NCBI GenBank assembly: GCA_030762175.1
Contig: CM060846.1
Coordinates: forward strand, 309,972,512 to 310,036,511
Direction of reading: 5' to 3'
Source: Metallyticus violacea
Taxonomy: Eukaryota; Arthropoda; Insecta; Mantodea; Metallyticidae
DNA: 64,000 nt
Positions within the stretch are counted from its first letter, which is position 1. Each line of letters opens with the position of its first letter. Positions 24,351-36,141 of the stretch are shown here, piece by piece. Position numbers and translations under genes: made by a program. The notes below the pieces were generated by a model. The model made no database searches and was not told where the DNA came from. It worked only from the letters and a program-made list of their open reading frames with translations.

Positions 24351-26796
24351 TGTCCTCGCTAAAAAAGAAATATCTTATTGTGTATTTATTCACATTAAAT
24401 AATTGCTATAAAATAAATAATCCTAAGTATAACAGCTACGAAGGTCCAAAACCTTTCTAGCCGGTTACCACCACAGTTGGCACAGTTGTCCCTGCAGCGA
24501 CACTTTTATTTGATCTCGGCTTTCCAGACTCGATTTGTCACTCCTTAAATCAAATAGCATCCTAATTGCGCCCGTAAAACCAATATAACTTTATTACAGG
24601 CACATTTAACCACTGAGTTGGAGTATAAATGTGTTAAACATCCACAGAAACGAGAAAATGTATACTAAAATTCATGGTTGCATATTTAAAAACCGCGGGG
24701 AAAACGTGTAAACATTCCCAGGTTGAATCTGATTGGAAATATTTAGTCTTTCAATTATATTTACTTTCCTGAGATAGTTTGAAGATAAGCAAACAGTCAC
24801 TTGTACAAATTTAGGCTTGCCTCTATGTTTAGTCAAACTATCAATAGCTATGTATTCGGTAGGAAAAACATCGATCAAAAATGCTCTAACGCTTTATCTA
24901 TAATCAGAAATATTATTCCTTATGCATTCAGATTTAGTAGCTGTTGATCAAAGTTCATGCATGGAAACATACCTTTAACGGCTGAAAGTACTAGAATAGA
25001 GCGTTAATATAATTCAGAGAAATGAATGCAGGTTTGTGTCTTTATGAAAGGTAACCCTTTCTCTAATCGACTCATAGGTTTTTATATTTTTAAAAAAGTT
25101 ATTCGTGCTTTGGTTTTTTCATTCGTTTTTCAGCACATACATTTAACATTATATATTTTTTCTGCACATTTTCTCGTTAATTTAAAATGAGCTGGAGCAC
25201 ATTGGGATTTACTGCTAATGTAAAACAAATAATGCGCATTTCTGCTCCCATCTTAGTTTACTCTTGAGAATTTCCGTTGAAAACAGACACTTTGTTTATT
25301 ACAATAGCTTATTTTTGTACCATTTCTTTCTAGTACCAGTAAAACTTGTGCCGTAATATTTAAATGTTTTATGAGAAAAACATAACGCACAGTCAAGCAA
25401 ATAGAAAGCTATACGTGTATTTTCAATTGTTGATTTTCGCTGTAACAAATGAGTAGATAAAGCTTTAATGCTTTATGTAAATACAAAATAGCAGATCATA
25501 ATACATGTATTGAGGTACTGTGGAAGTAGCGAATCTCGGATAGAATAATGCGACCGTATGGGGAATCATCTATTCAACACAAAGATGAGCTTAAAGCGAA
25601 ACATTTTACAGCAGGTTTCGTATTTTAATTAGCTGGAATGTGATGTGCTACAGTATATCCCACTAGAATACAACATTACAGGTGAATAAATGGAGAATTC
25701 AGGCTATTATGAAACTTTGTTCCATGGGTAGTACCTGTGCCACTGTTGTACCTCGCGATTAATTAAAAGTAGTAGCAGTACACGAATATCTAAGTTAAAC
25801 TCGCTAAAGAGCAAAGTGTTTTTCGTAAAGGCGTTTTGTACTGACGTTATATTTTAATAAAATTAATAATGTTTATAAAAAGAAACACAAAACTTGATAA
25901 ATCATTTTAATGGAAGAACTATTAGCACGTTTTTTTCATAAATTAATCAAAATGACTTATTGTTCAAGTAATAGTGCTTTGTAAAGTAACTATATTCATA
26001 CTTCTAGCCTTTAACTTTTTTAAACGGAAATACTTAAGTAAACAAACAATACAATATATAGTTAAGTTCATAGTTCTGAATTTAATACCTTTTCCTCATT
26101 TGTGGTAAACGCCAATTATCTGTTTACTAATGAAACTGGCGATGAATTCAAGGATGTACCGAATGAAACTATTATTTCTCTGAGATTTCTGTAATGTACA
26201 ATCTATTACAGCAACAAGTGCTTTTAGCAGTGCAGCAAGTATGTAAACTTGGTGATTTAAGAGCATTTCTTCTTCGTATAGCTTTGTGGTCATCCGAGTC
26301 CATTGGTATTCATGCTTTCTTGAACAAATAAGGCTTAAATTTTATCACAATAAAAACATTGTACTCCATGGCATTGAAATATAAACGTTATCTAGTAATT
26401 ATCTACGCCAGAACAAAATATCACCCAATAAAAGAACAAATATCAGTTCTAGTATTTATATGTATGGTTCAAATGTACATAAATATGTACGTACTAAAAG
26501 TATCAAAATAAAATGGCGCAACACTGTGCAAACATCTGTATTTTATCAAAAGTTCATGCTATTAAATGTCCAGTTAAATGTGTTATCGCTTAACAGAACA
26601 ATTTAAACATTTTTTTACAATTGCATCTTAATGTTTCTATTGCATTCTGTCTTTATGGACAAATGCGTTACAAAACGCATTATTAATGTTCTCAAATGTG
26701 GAACTGCGTATATTGTTTCTTAAATTTGCTTTGTGCTCGCTAAAAGTCCATAAGAAGTAATGGAAACAAATCTAATGTAGTGAATTTTAATCGACA
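24351..26796. other. AT-rich stretch, nothing recognised
   Basis: No repeat family or coding signal identified. The 65-68 codon ORFs at 24672-24878 and 26096-26293 have no recognisable domain. Confidence 0.45.
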
Positions 26797-26985
26797 GGGG
26801 TAGCCAAGGTCGTTAAGGTACGTACTCGTGAGCAGTAGGTCTAGTATTCAATTCCCGCCAGGATCATCCTCCCTGACTGAAGTTTTGCCCTGGTTTTCCT
26901 AAGTCCTCAGGCACTCTAAACTTAGGTTTGGAACGTTTCTTTCCTAGTTTATCATTTCAAAAAGTTCTACTTCACATTTGATTCA
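26797..26985 (+). mobile_element. SINE-B copy 4, 3'-truncated
   Basis: Plus strand: head TAGCCAAGGTCGTTAAGG, degraded B box (TATTCAATTCCCGCC) and body CATCCTCCCTGACTGAAG, then TAGTTTATCATTTC. The terminal palindromic tail is missing. The (AT)n tract at 26993 follows almost directly. It faces the minus-strand copy at 27183, forming an inverted pair. Confidence 0.85.
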
Positions 26986-26989
26986 CTAC

Positions 26990-26992
<3 letters not shown>

Positions 26993-27049
<57 letters not shown>
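26993..27049. repeat. (AT)n microsatellite
   Basis: About 28 uninterrupted AT units lie between two oppositely oriented SINE-B copies. Confidence 0.95.
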
Positions 27050-27050
<1 letters not shown>

Positions 27051-27182
27051 CTCACTCTAGCATGGATTCTTGTCTAGAATTCTGTTGAAATTCACATTCG
27101 TTACATCTATGAATTTTCCGCTGCAACAGTTGAGACATTGTGTCAGTTTCCTCAGGAAGTAAGGCTTCCGGATAAATGGTGG

Positions 27183-27549
27183 TGAATGGTGTTTAACGTT
27201 CGTTTTTTACTACTGTGGTACCACAGGCGGTGAACACTGGTGATACATCAATGAAATGATAAATTGGGAAAGGATTTTTTTTAAGGAAGGAAATGTTCCA
27301 GGCCTAAACATTTTTCGAATTATGTTTAACGGTGTTAAACTCCCAGAGGAGCTAGACACTGGTGATACATGAGATGAAATGATAAATTTGGAAATGATTT
27401 TTAGGGTATCTCCCCGGCATTTGCCAGCCATGAGGACTGATGAAAATCTGGAAAAACCTCAGTCACGGAGGACGATCCTGTTGAGATTCGAATCCCAGAT
27501 CTCCCGCTCACGAGTCCGCGCCGTAACGACCTCGGCCACCCGTGGCGGT
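27183..27549 (-). mobile_element. SINE-B copy 5, composite with duplicated 3' region
   Basis: The minus-strand head with A and B boxes lies at about 27481-27549. The tail and body segment occurs twice: tail blocks at 27183-27307 and again, altered, at 27320-27405 (both contain ACACTGGTGATACAT and GAAATGATAAATT). The element is therefore about 370 bp instead of about 280. Either one SINE fragment was inserted next to another, or the RNA or cDNA was joined during insertion. The palindrome CTGTGGTACCACAG is intact in the outer tail (about 27213-27226). Confidence 0.85.
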
Positions 27550-28085
27550 ATTCCCGATAGAGGGACGTGTTGCTTTTGGAGAGCGCTTAGAGCATTTTGC
27601 TCGTATGTACATTATTTTTACTGTTTTATTACAAAAATTGACTTTATAAATTCCATTTAAGAAGTGCTGTTTGAGACTGAAACACCCAGCCAGCTTCAAT
27701 GTTAGCCGAAAAGTAATCTCCGGCCTCTAATCAGTAGCTATGGTTAGTTTCCTGTGATCCACATTGGATTGAAAAAACAGAATGCTAATAAAAAATAATT
27801 ATCTGACAACATACTTTTAAATCCATAAACCATAAAAAATATATACATTTAAATGTTGGATGATATAAAGGGTGGTTAGTTTTTCTCACTGTGCAACAAT
27901 ATGTAATATACCCGAAAATGTGAAATATGTTTTTAAACATTTCAAATATCCATATTACAAACATATGGCAAAATTTTAATTGTAACTAATGAAAACAAAT
28001 ACATATTTGCATACCTTAGGCCTATTTATTAGACCTAATAATGAGTCACTGGAAGAAATCTTACATTTATTGTACTATCATATCT
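27550..28085. other. Spacer, nothing recognised
   Basis: AT-rich with no repeat or coding signal seen. Confidence 0.5.
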
Positions 28086-28404
28086 AGATCAATTGTGTCG
28101 GTCCTGGTGGTATAGTGGTAACCCTACTTGCATTCTAAACCCAAGATCGCGGGTTCAAACCTGGCCAGGATCGATGGATTTTTTCCGGCGTGAAAATCCT
28201 AAGTATGGCTTCCTTCGGAAGGGAAGTAAAGCAGTGGGTCCCGTGTCGTACATTTTCGGCACGAAAAAGAACCTCAAGCCTGAAAGAAGAGGCCTCTGGG
28301 CAAAATTTTCCGGCCGTTTCACGTCCTTAATTGAATGGGACGCTGATGACCTGAGATGTTAAAGAGAGTACTTAAATAAAACAAATCAAACAGATCAATT
28401 GTGT
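28086..28404 (+). mobile_element. SINE-A reference copy with perfect 13-bp TSD
   Basis: Best-preserved copy of the family. The tRNA-like head at about 28101-28171 starts TCCTGGTGGTATAGTGGTAA (acceptor-like TCCTGG plus A box), carries GGGTTCAAACC (B box) and closes with CCAGGA, which pairs with TCCTGG as an acceptor stem would. The body has GGTCCCGTGTCGTAC, CCTGAAAGAAGAGGCCTCTG and GAATGGGACGCTGATG. The end is an A-rich AAATAAAAC-type tail. The duplication AGATCAATTGTGT at 28086-28098 and 28392-28404 is perfect, arguing for a fairly recent insertion. The head is tRNA-derived; I do not assign the parent tRNA. Confidence 0.95.
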
Positions 28405-30499
28405 AGCAGTTTTGTAATTAAGATGCATGTATTAGTAATGCTTATTACTTTTTTCGGAACTAGAAATCTGAAAGAGGACTTTGATATCCTTGCAAGTATA
28501 GTTACATGTATATTCTTGATTGTATTTGCTGAGTTGCTCAACATTCCCACAAATTTCTATATTCTCTCTACGATCCATCGGTATCGCAACAACGGTGATA
28601 TAGAGATGTGAGAAAAACGTTGTTTCCTGAAAACTTTTAAAGCAATAAGAAATCCATTGTCAAGTTGGACCCTGTTGAGAACCACACTAATTGGTTGAAT
28701 GTGGGCAATTTTGTAGCCAAATTGTGCGAAGCTTGAACCAATTTATTTTCTGTTTGGAACGCAATAACTAAAGTAATTATAAATCATAATGTAATATGTT
28801 TACATTGATATATCTGTAAATATCGTTCTTTCCACTTTAATGTTTATTTACTTATTATTAATATTGCTTTACTTGTATAATTATTTGTTCCTCTTTCTAA
28901 TTGTGTATCATATTTAAGCATACGGCCTACGACCCATGCATAAAATATATCTGTAATGTTTACACTTCTTTATTATGTGAGAATAAAATCTCATCGAAAT
29001 GTTAAATATTCCTATAAATTTTCATTTGCTTTGGTTGAGAGCTAGTGATATTACTTTAAGCATCTCGTTTATAGCGTATGCAAATAGTAAAAGAGGATAA
29101 GATACGCCTTACAAATTTACAGAGAGTTGGAAATGAGCATTCAATTCTCGGTACATCTAACAGTGAAAAAACAAGTGACACCAGCTGCCACGCTCTGCTG
29201 TTGTTAGAAGATTGTGTGGCACCAACAGCGGTATGTTCAAACATTTGCTGCAAGCAGCATTGCACGTATGTGGAAGTGATTGCCTTCCCATTTGGCAGCT
29301 GGTCCCCTGAGGAAACAAACACGCATTTTTTATCATTCCTGTATAAAATGGTTTTTCTGTCTCTTTTTAAGCGACTCTCTGTAGAATAGCGTCATTATTC
29401 CTTGATAAAAATAGTATTTTCTTGTGATTGGTTAAAATTATAAGGAGTAGTAGCGATGGATAGAAGAGATAATATTAAACATGCAACGTTCTTAAATCAT
29501 TAATTCCAAATTCTGTTTACATGACAATTTTCATTTTTTATACCAGATGCAAGATATCGAAAGTTAAAGAACTGCTAATAGATCAAAAATTAATTGGAAT
29601 CTCATTGCCAACTTATTCATAAAATTAATTTTAGCGAAGTGGTGCAAATATTGTTTTTTAATATATTTTTAACTTTATCTTCTACACACAAAATTCATCA
29701 GTTACTTTTATTCTAGAAGCTCTAAAATGTGTGGAAATGACACCACTTCGTATTCCAATCTAGAACTGTATTTTCTTTAGTGCGAAATACTTAAGGTTTG
29801 CCGTTGCAATACCTATTTCTGCTTCAACATTTTTATAACTACTACAGGCTATGATAGAACTTAAATTAATATTGTAAATGAATGTTCATTTTATTATGCC
29901 TAAGTTATGTTTTTTGTATCATTAAATTTTACATAAAAGCTTATTTACATATAGGGTACGGAAAAATACATACAAATAATTAAAGTTGAAAATGTGCTGC
30001 TACAGGCCTTAACTCTAAAGCTACAAATGTATTTATGAACGATTAATAGCTTACATTTTATTCTGTGAAATGCAAAACATTAATTAAGAAGGTCACATGC
30101 CCTAACCATAATTTAAATTCATAAAAGTACGTATTTACATTATCAAAAAGCCTTACCATTTTACGAAAACCTGTACACGGAGTAACAGTGTGTGTCGCAA
30201 AGTAGTTACGATGTTGATCCTCATTCTTTCCTGTAACTTTAAATTAAAGCGTCTAAGATCATTTATCCTCAATCTCAAAATGCATAGGTTAAGCCCCCTT
30301 TTACACGTAAATTCTTTATACATATTTTTGCGCACTCTGTATACACTTTTTCAGTATATGCATTTCGGTTACTGCAGCAATTTCTATTTGTCCTGGAGTA
30401 CAGGTATGAGAGACTACGTGCTTTTATTACATACAATAAATGTAACATTAAATAGAACTGTTTAAAGTTGCATTTCTATGAAGATAGTTTGCAAAGTCA
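28405..30499. other. AT-rich stretch, nothing firmly recognised
   Basis: At 29056-29389 ORFs of 88 and 103 codons overlap on opposite strands. The plus-strand peptide is cysteine-rich in the middle (about residues 37-64) but matches no family I know. Otherwise featureless. Confidence 0.4.
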
Positions 30500-30690
30500 A
30501 AGGATGTGCAAGAATGAATTAATAAATATACAGTATCATGGACATTTGAGCAGCATATCTGATGAACAATTACTGTAGAAAGTGATGCAGTGGAGACCAG
30601 CTGAAGGAAGAAACAAGGGCAGATCATTGTGAATCTCTTGAAAGAAGTGAAGATGCAATCGGAAATAAGGACAAGGAGGAGAATAAGAGA
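30500..30690 (+). pseudogene. LINE ORF2 C-terminal scrap, family 2
   Basis: Plus-strand frames give QYHGHLSSISDEQLL, then KVMQWRPAEGRNKGRS. This follows the WYGHV-R-M...W.P.G.RKRGRP layout found near the C-terminus of a common invertebrate LINE type. The second half of the LINE at 52583-52965 carries the same landmark (QWYGHVQE), so I place both in one group. It has stops and is very short. It directly precedes a tRNA-derived SINE head. Confidence 0.55.
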
Positions 30691-30693
30691 CCG

Positions 30694-31015
30694 CTTTCTT
30701 GGTCTGCCTTAGCGGTTACTGTTGGTGACTGCTGCCTGTAGGTCTTGGGTTCGATCACCTGTACCTGTATATAAGTTATACGTTTTTTAATTAAGAGAGT
30801 TCTGGAATGGGGTCCGCCCAGTCTCGTGAGAGCAATAGGAGAGTTGCCTGATAGAGAAATGGCACCCATCAATCTGGGAGGCCGCGTGATGGGCGACTAA
30901 AGGGGTGTCGGTGTGCTCATCGCATCCCCTCCCTCACAATAAAGTTCCCAACCCAAGACAGAGGTAGAGGGTGCAACAGTTGCTGCTGTAGGTAGTAGGT
31001 CAGTGCCTCCACTTG
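30694..31015 (+). mobile_element. SINE-C, single tRNA-derived copy
   Basis: The head has an A-box-like TGCCTTAGCGGTT at 30704-30716 and a B-box-like GGTTCGATCACC at 30748-30759, spaced 44 bp as in Pol III genes. A less AT-rich non-coding body follows (TGGGGTCCGCCCAGTCTCGT, GGGAGGCCGCGTGATGGGCG). Only one copy is present and no TSD was found, so the boundaries are approximate. It sits directly behind a LINE scrap; whether the two were one unit cannot be decided here. Confidence 0.55.
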
Positions 31016-33339
31016 GGCTGTGGCGCCAAGAGGAGCAGGTGAACAGAAGGATTTAAATTTAATTAGGTTTCTGAAAATGTGCAAACGGTATAAAACCGAA
31101 TTAAGAACTTACATCCACGATCTGAATACAAGGGAAGCATCAACCAGTTATGTTCAAAATTCCCTAAAACTCAGCATATCTGAAAGCAAAGTCTCAACTC
31201 GAAGTTTTAAAGTTTTCAAAACAAACTACGAGAATGCTTAGCGTCGCTGTAAGGGTTTTGCCACGTGCATAGGGATGTCTTTTAAAATATTTATTAAAGT
31301 CAATCAGTACGGACATCGGACATTCGAAAGATAAAATACGCACACTCGCTCGCTATTTCCTAGAGTAAAATTGATCAAGGTTGAGTTTTTAAAACATAAA
31401 TCAGCTTGTAAACAGATTTTGCTGTCTATAGCCAGGTAAAAATGTTTAGGTATCACAAATTGTTTTGCATATTTTGAGAAGAATCATACGTTTCCAAATG
31501 AAAGGATCGGAGAATTCACACAATCTTATATCTACGCAATAGGTATTGTATTACTTTCAAATTAGTTTCTTTTGTTTCTTGATTTTATCGCTTGCGGTAC
31601 AGGTTAGGTTATGGAAAACAGTATGTACGAGTCAATAGTATCACTGCGCTTTTGACATGTTTAATAAATAGAAATTTGTAGTGTTGGTTTCGATATGAAA
31701 TGTTTAACCACAAATGTATATTTGGTACATACTTTTCTGCGCATATATTTATGTAAACGTTAGTCGTATTTTCTCTAAGCTAGGATCTAATGTTGTTTAA
31801 TAGTTTTCGGCGGTCTTGCGAGTGGGCCACGGTTCATAGCTTATGAAACTAGAGAAAGCATTTTACGTGCACCAAGTTATTTCAGTGGTATCGTACAGAC
31901 CGTTGTAAGTTCAATAATACTTCCTCAAAATGCACTGGAAACATAAAGAACTGCGCCTTACTTCGAATGCAGCTTTACCGAGCGAATAACAGGAAGTTAG
32001 CCGAAGTTGGACCATTTATCTACAGTTATGGTACATACAAAGCCAAGAAAGTGATTCATGATATATTTTAAGCATTTAAGGAGCTAAGCGGAATATAATG
32101 GTTCTGCTGGAAATTCAACAAATATGAAATAATGAGAAACAAATTATTACAATGTCTGTGTTGCCTAAAATCAACTTGAATTTGCGCTTCCGATTAAAGA
32201 AGAACTGTGTTAGAACTTATGTAAATAGGCATATCTATCATGTGAATTGGCGAATTTTACTTAAGAAATATCCCTGTGCTATCTTCTCTTTGTCATTTAA
32301 AATTATTAAGAATTAGCTTACACAATAGATGCCAAATTGATCTGTGAGCATGCTTAAGTGTTACCAAAATCCAAGATTAGAAATTCGTCTAATGTTCGCA
32401 AATGAATGGCATAACTGCTCCTTAGTTACAACATAATAAGTTTTACTTTGAGCTCAAAATTTGTATAGCTCATAAGATTTTTAGAAAATATATTTTAATA
32501 AGCAAGATGCACATGCTACCTGTAAAAAGGAGCATGGGGGAAACAAGATCCTAATGCTATCATTCAAAATATTTTAAATGTTATTAAAATTCGCGCACAG
32601 TTAAAAAATTGACTCTACACGCTCTAAGACTTTTCATTCAACGTCTTCATGAAAATCATATTGTCCGGTAAGAAGGAGGGTTCCGAGAGACACGTCCAGT
32701 TTAGTTAATTTGTGAATTTTATGCAAGATCATTCTTTTGTAATTTATTAAAGCTGTTTATTATTTGTACCGTTTGTTGGTAACTAAGTAACTGTGCAAAA
32801 TAAGTGATTTCAAAGATGTCGAGTATGAGAACCTACTAGCTCGATCTATTGTGAAACTTGCTCATAACACGTATAAATTCGTAACTTAAGATCGTTCCAG
32901 AAGGCAAACAAGTGAAGGTTATGACTACAGTTGGTTATACAAAAACTGCAGTATCTGCAGTATGTTTAAATTATTGAATATTTGTACTTACGGTTACTTG
33001 GCAATTATAGTTACTAAAACTCTGCTAATGATTCATAGCTGTGAATGAGTTACTTATTACAACAGGCATCTAATGAAAATACTGTGTTGGCCCGGAGACT
33101 GTAATCAAACAAAACGTTTTATTTGCCTGAAAAATATTTTACTTGCCTATCTCATTTTAACGCATTTTAATGACTTCGGAATAAACATGCTGTCGAATTT
33201 TGTAACGCTTTTAGCCGTGCAGGATCAATATACAGGAGAAATGCATTGCAAAGAATTTTGGGTTGTGCAAGCAATGAAATTTGTTCAAAGAATTGGAATG
33301 GATGATGTATGGGGGGCAAAAGAATATCATATTAGGAAC
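31016..33339. other. AT-rich stretch, nothing recognised
   Basis: ORFs at 31020-31241 and 33073-33387 (104 codons) have no recognisable domain. No repeat family seen. Confidence 0.4.
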
Positions 33340-33665
33340 TTTTGGATAGAGGAAGGACAAACAATCGCAGATATTGACAGGTCATAAAAAATGCAACACA
33401 TTGTGCGTGTCCATAATAGCCATGTGGAAATTATGTATGGATTATCGTTTGGTTGTTTGATGGGGCCGTTAGGATCCTTCACGTCTGTGTGCTCACCCAG
33501 CTTCGATCGGCTGATCTCATATTCGTTTTGCTGTGTACGTATTTCATCCAACACGAATACCAATTTCTCGGAAAGACATCCCGCATTCTCTGTGTGTCAC
33601 AGTTCTCTCTTGAGCAAATTCACATACTGCTCGTGCCTTCAGAGAAAACGTGAGGTCGTTTTAAC
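33340..33665 (-). pseudogene. Tc1-like transposase N-terminal relic
   Basis: On the minus strand, from about 33600 downward, a frame reads ELTHRECGMSFREIGIRVG, then RREGS-stop-RP, then HQTTKR, and in another frame NPYIISTWLLWTRTM. This is the order of Tc1-type transposases: a first helix-turn-helix (LRE.G.SFREIA.R.GRN), a GRPR-like hinge, then the D-RYI...AL.DR segment. Stops and frameshifts break it and the DDE catalytic half is not recognisable. Terminal inverted repeats were not found. Confidence 0.6.
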
Positions 33666-34330
33666 GCGTCTCTTATGAGCCTTGCAATTCTAACTGCAAG
33701 TGTATATATATATATCCCTAAAATTGTTACAGAAGAATTTGCATGAGCCAGAACATGAGCAAGGGTCTGGGAGATAGTGGAATATTTGTACTATGTATAG
33801 AGGAAAAGGTAATAGTTTTTATTATTTGTTTCGCTGTGAAGAGACCAAGGGATGGGACAAAAGACAAAAGAAAATGGTATATAGTATATGAAATATAATA
33901 TTAAATATAGAAAGAGAAAATAAAACTTAAATTATATAATATTAGTGAAGATTAAGAGACAAATTGATGAGAAAGGCAATATGTTATAAATTTGAGAAAT
34001 TTGCTAATCATGAGTAAGAATAACTAAAGCGAAGATGAGGATTTACTGGGTAGCTATGATTCATACGATGTGGAATTAAAGTCAGCGATGACTACCTGCA
34101 GTTAAGCTGTAACATGCAGGCAGTTTATTTCTATTAGTTTTGAAAAAATGTACTGCTTTTTTCTTTGAGTGTATTTTCTTGTATTTGGGTTCATGGGAAG
34201 TAATATTTACGTGCAACTGAGCCCACGTGTTACGGATATTCCAGTGATAAACTTCTGATGAGCAGGAGACAACGATTTAGTAGTTAGTTAAGTGAAGTTA
34301 AAGAAATTATAAATATGTTTAGAAAACTAT
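33666..34330. other. Spacer, nothing recognised
   Basis: Contains a short (TA)n tract near 33702-33714 and purine-rich DNA at 33,830-33,990. No gene. Confidence 0.5.
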
Positions 34331-34550
34331 TTATTTTGTTTCTTTACGAACGTTCTTTAGCACCTCAGGTCATCCGTCCCATTCAATTCAGGGTGTGAAA
34401 CGGCCAATAAATTTTGATCACAGCCTCTTCTTTCAGTTTTAATATTATTTTACGTGCCGTAAATCTACGACTGTGCTTCTTTTCCAAAGTAAACCTAACA
34501 AATCTGTCCACCCTGTTCGGTTTTGAACCCACGATTTAGGGTTTACGGAT
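34331..34550 (-). mobile_element. SINE-A copy, diverged, 5'-truncated head
   Basis: Read on the minus strand, the copy has a B-box-like GGGTTCAAAACC (about 34523-34534), a body with CTGAAAGAAGAGG-like and CGGCCGTTTCACACCC-like blocks, then GAATGGGACGGATGACCTGA. The A-box part of the head is missing or unrecognisable, and spacing differs from the 28099 copy, so this is an old insertion. No TSD seen. Confidence 0.8.
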
Positions 34551-35678
34551 CATCATTGTTTATGTAAAGATATTAACGATAAATAATAAGGATAAATGCA
34601 TTAATTCATTCGTTTATTATATGTAGTGCACAAGACATTATACTAGAGCAGGAATGTTTAATATGTTGAAGTGCAAATATGTGAAGCTAATAAAAATTTT
34701 GTAAAATGAGATAAAATATCTTACATAGATATGTGACAAAAGTATAGCTGAAATCACTCTGAAAAATAAGCATTTTTATGCTATGAGCACATAATTGAAT
34801 TTTCATCACTTTTGCCTGTTCTTTTGAATTAATTTGTATAAATAAGGCTTTATAAGGAAAAATATACCAGTATAACTCGTTAGCAATGGAAAGTATAATG
34901 CTTATAAATGCCTTACAACACTCCCAACGAAACAACTCTGCTAACCATTTCACAGCACAGGATGCTCACCTTAATTCTTGGTTATTATGAGAACGTTCAG
35001 ATAAATAATTGCCTAACATTAACGTCAGAAAAACAAGATTGATGAAAGTAGCTCTGCGCTTTAACGCACTGGGAATTGAGGCAGAATTGCCATTTCGCTC
35101 CGACGACGAGAACTCGATGATCCTAATCGAGTGATCACTCCCTTTTTTCCTTCTTCGACTCGGCCTCAGATTGAAGGTCCGAGGGTAAAGCAGTTCGGTT
35201 CGATGTTCGTTAACGCTCCTTCTGTTACGTCTATTTCTACTGTAATCGGATCAGGGATCATGCCCATTACAACTAATTTCTTTGTGTCTTTCCCCTTATC
35301 CTGCTTTCCTGCGGTCTTTGGATGGGAGGGTCCCGTCCCTTCTGCCGCTGTCGATTAAACAAACTACTTGTATAAGGTGGTCCTGCATAAGATTGTGTGG
35401 CTAATGTCCGCCCTTCACGTCTTACTAACTCTTAGGTTTAAAGCTCTTTTTCCGATCGTCAAGTAAATATCTGGTACCTTCCGCAGCAAAGACACGTGTC
35501 AATTTTGTTCTCCCTTAACGCGTGAACAGAGCTAGCTCCAAACAAAAATGCTGTTATGGTAGAATTTAAGCTTTAAGCACGCCAATATGACAAATATTCA
35601 AATGAATTATGTTTATACAGCATCATGAAATTTGCTTAATTGTAATGGATAATAACGTGAAAGAAAGTAAACAAAGGG

Positions 35679-35680
<2 letters not shown>
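34551..35680. other. Spacer with a less AT-rich patch
   Basis: 35,040-35,520 is noticeably less AT-rich and holds a 75-codon ORF (35131-35358) with no recognised domain and an ACTCGAT/ATCGAGT inverted repeat at about 35112-35132. It could be an old TE or exon piece; I cannot assign it. Confidence 0.4.

Positions 35681-35723
<43 letters not shown>
35681..35723. repeat. (TA)n microsatellite
   Basis: About 21 TA units lie just upstream of a LINE fragment. Confidence 0.95.
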
Positions 35724-35725
<2 letters not shown>

Positions 35726-35760
35726 TTGTGAAAGTTTTTAAGGTGTGCTATTATTCCTGA

Positions 35761-36141
35761 ATTGGAGATAAACATCAACTAAGGTGGCAAACCTGTCCTA
35801 GACAAACGCAAGCTACAATACTTGTCCTTGATCCGAGCAACACTCGTTCCACATCTCTTCTAAAATTGGACAGAAGAGGAATAAGGAACGTAGTTGCGTT
35901 AATTACTGAACATGGTCACTTCAGGAAACATCCTACGAAAAGTGGGCTCTATAAAGATAAATTTACTTGTAGAATGTGTAAACAGGATGAGGAATCTGCC
36001 TCACATATCCTGTTTGAGTGTCCATTCCTAGTAAGAAAGAGACTTCCTCTTTCTATAACCAGGGAAGACCTGGGAATGGACTCTAATATTGCAACCAAAA
36101 TAACGCGACTTGTTCAAGGAACAGATTTTGGGAAACAATGA
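35761..36141 (+). pseudogene. LINE ORF2 C-terminus with zinc-knuckle motif, family 3
   Basis: An uninterrupted frame of about 126 codons runs from 35761 (after a TGA at 35758-35760) to a stop at 36139-36141. It reads LRWQTCPRQTQATI, NTRSTSLLKLDRRGIR, then CRMCKQDEESASHILFEC, a C-x2-C-x8-H-x4-C motif, and ends GTDFGKQ. This is the region after RNase H in R1/jockey-like non-LTR retrotransposons. The frame being open suggests a comparatively young 5'-truncated copy. The 5' side begins about 40 bp after the (TA)n tract, and a non-coding 3' UTR-like stretch follows. Confidence 0.75.

Noticed and set aside
27379..27660. ORF with SRSRVRAVTT-like peptide, also at 42433 and 59742
   Set aside because: Antisense reading of SINE-B heads, not a protein.
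28101..28171. Functional tRNA gene
   Set aside because: The T stem and anticodon arm do not pair cleanly, and the segment continues into a SINE body repeated elsewhere; it is the SINE head.
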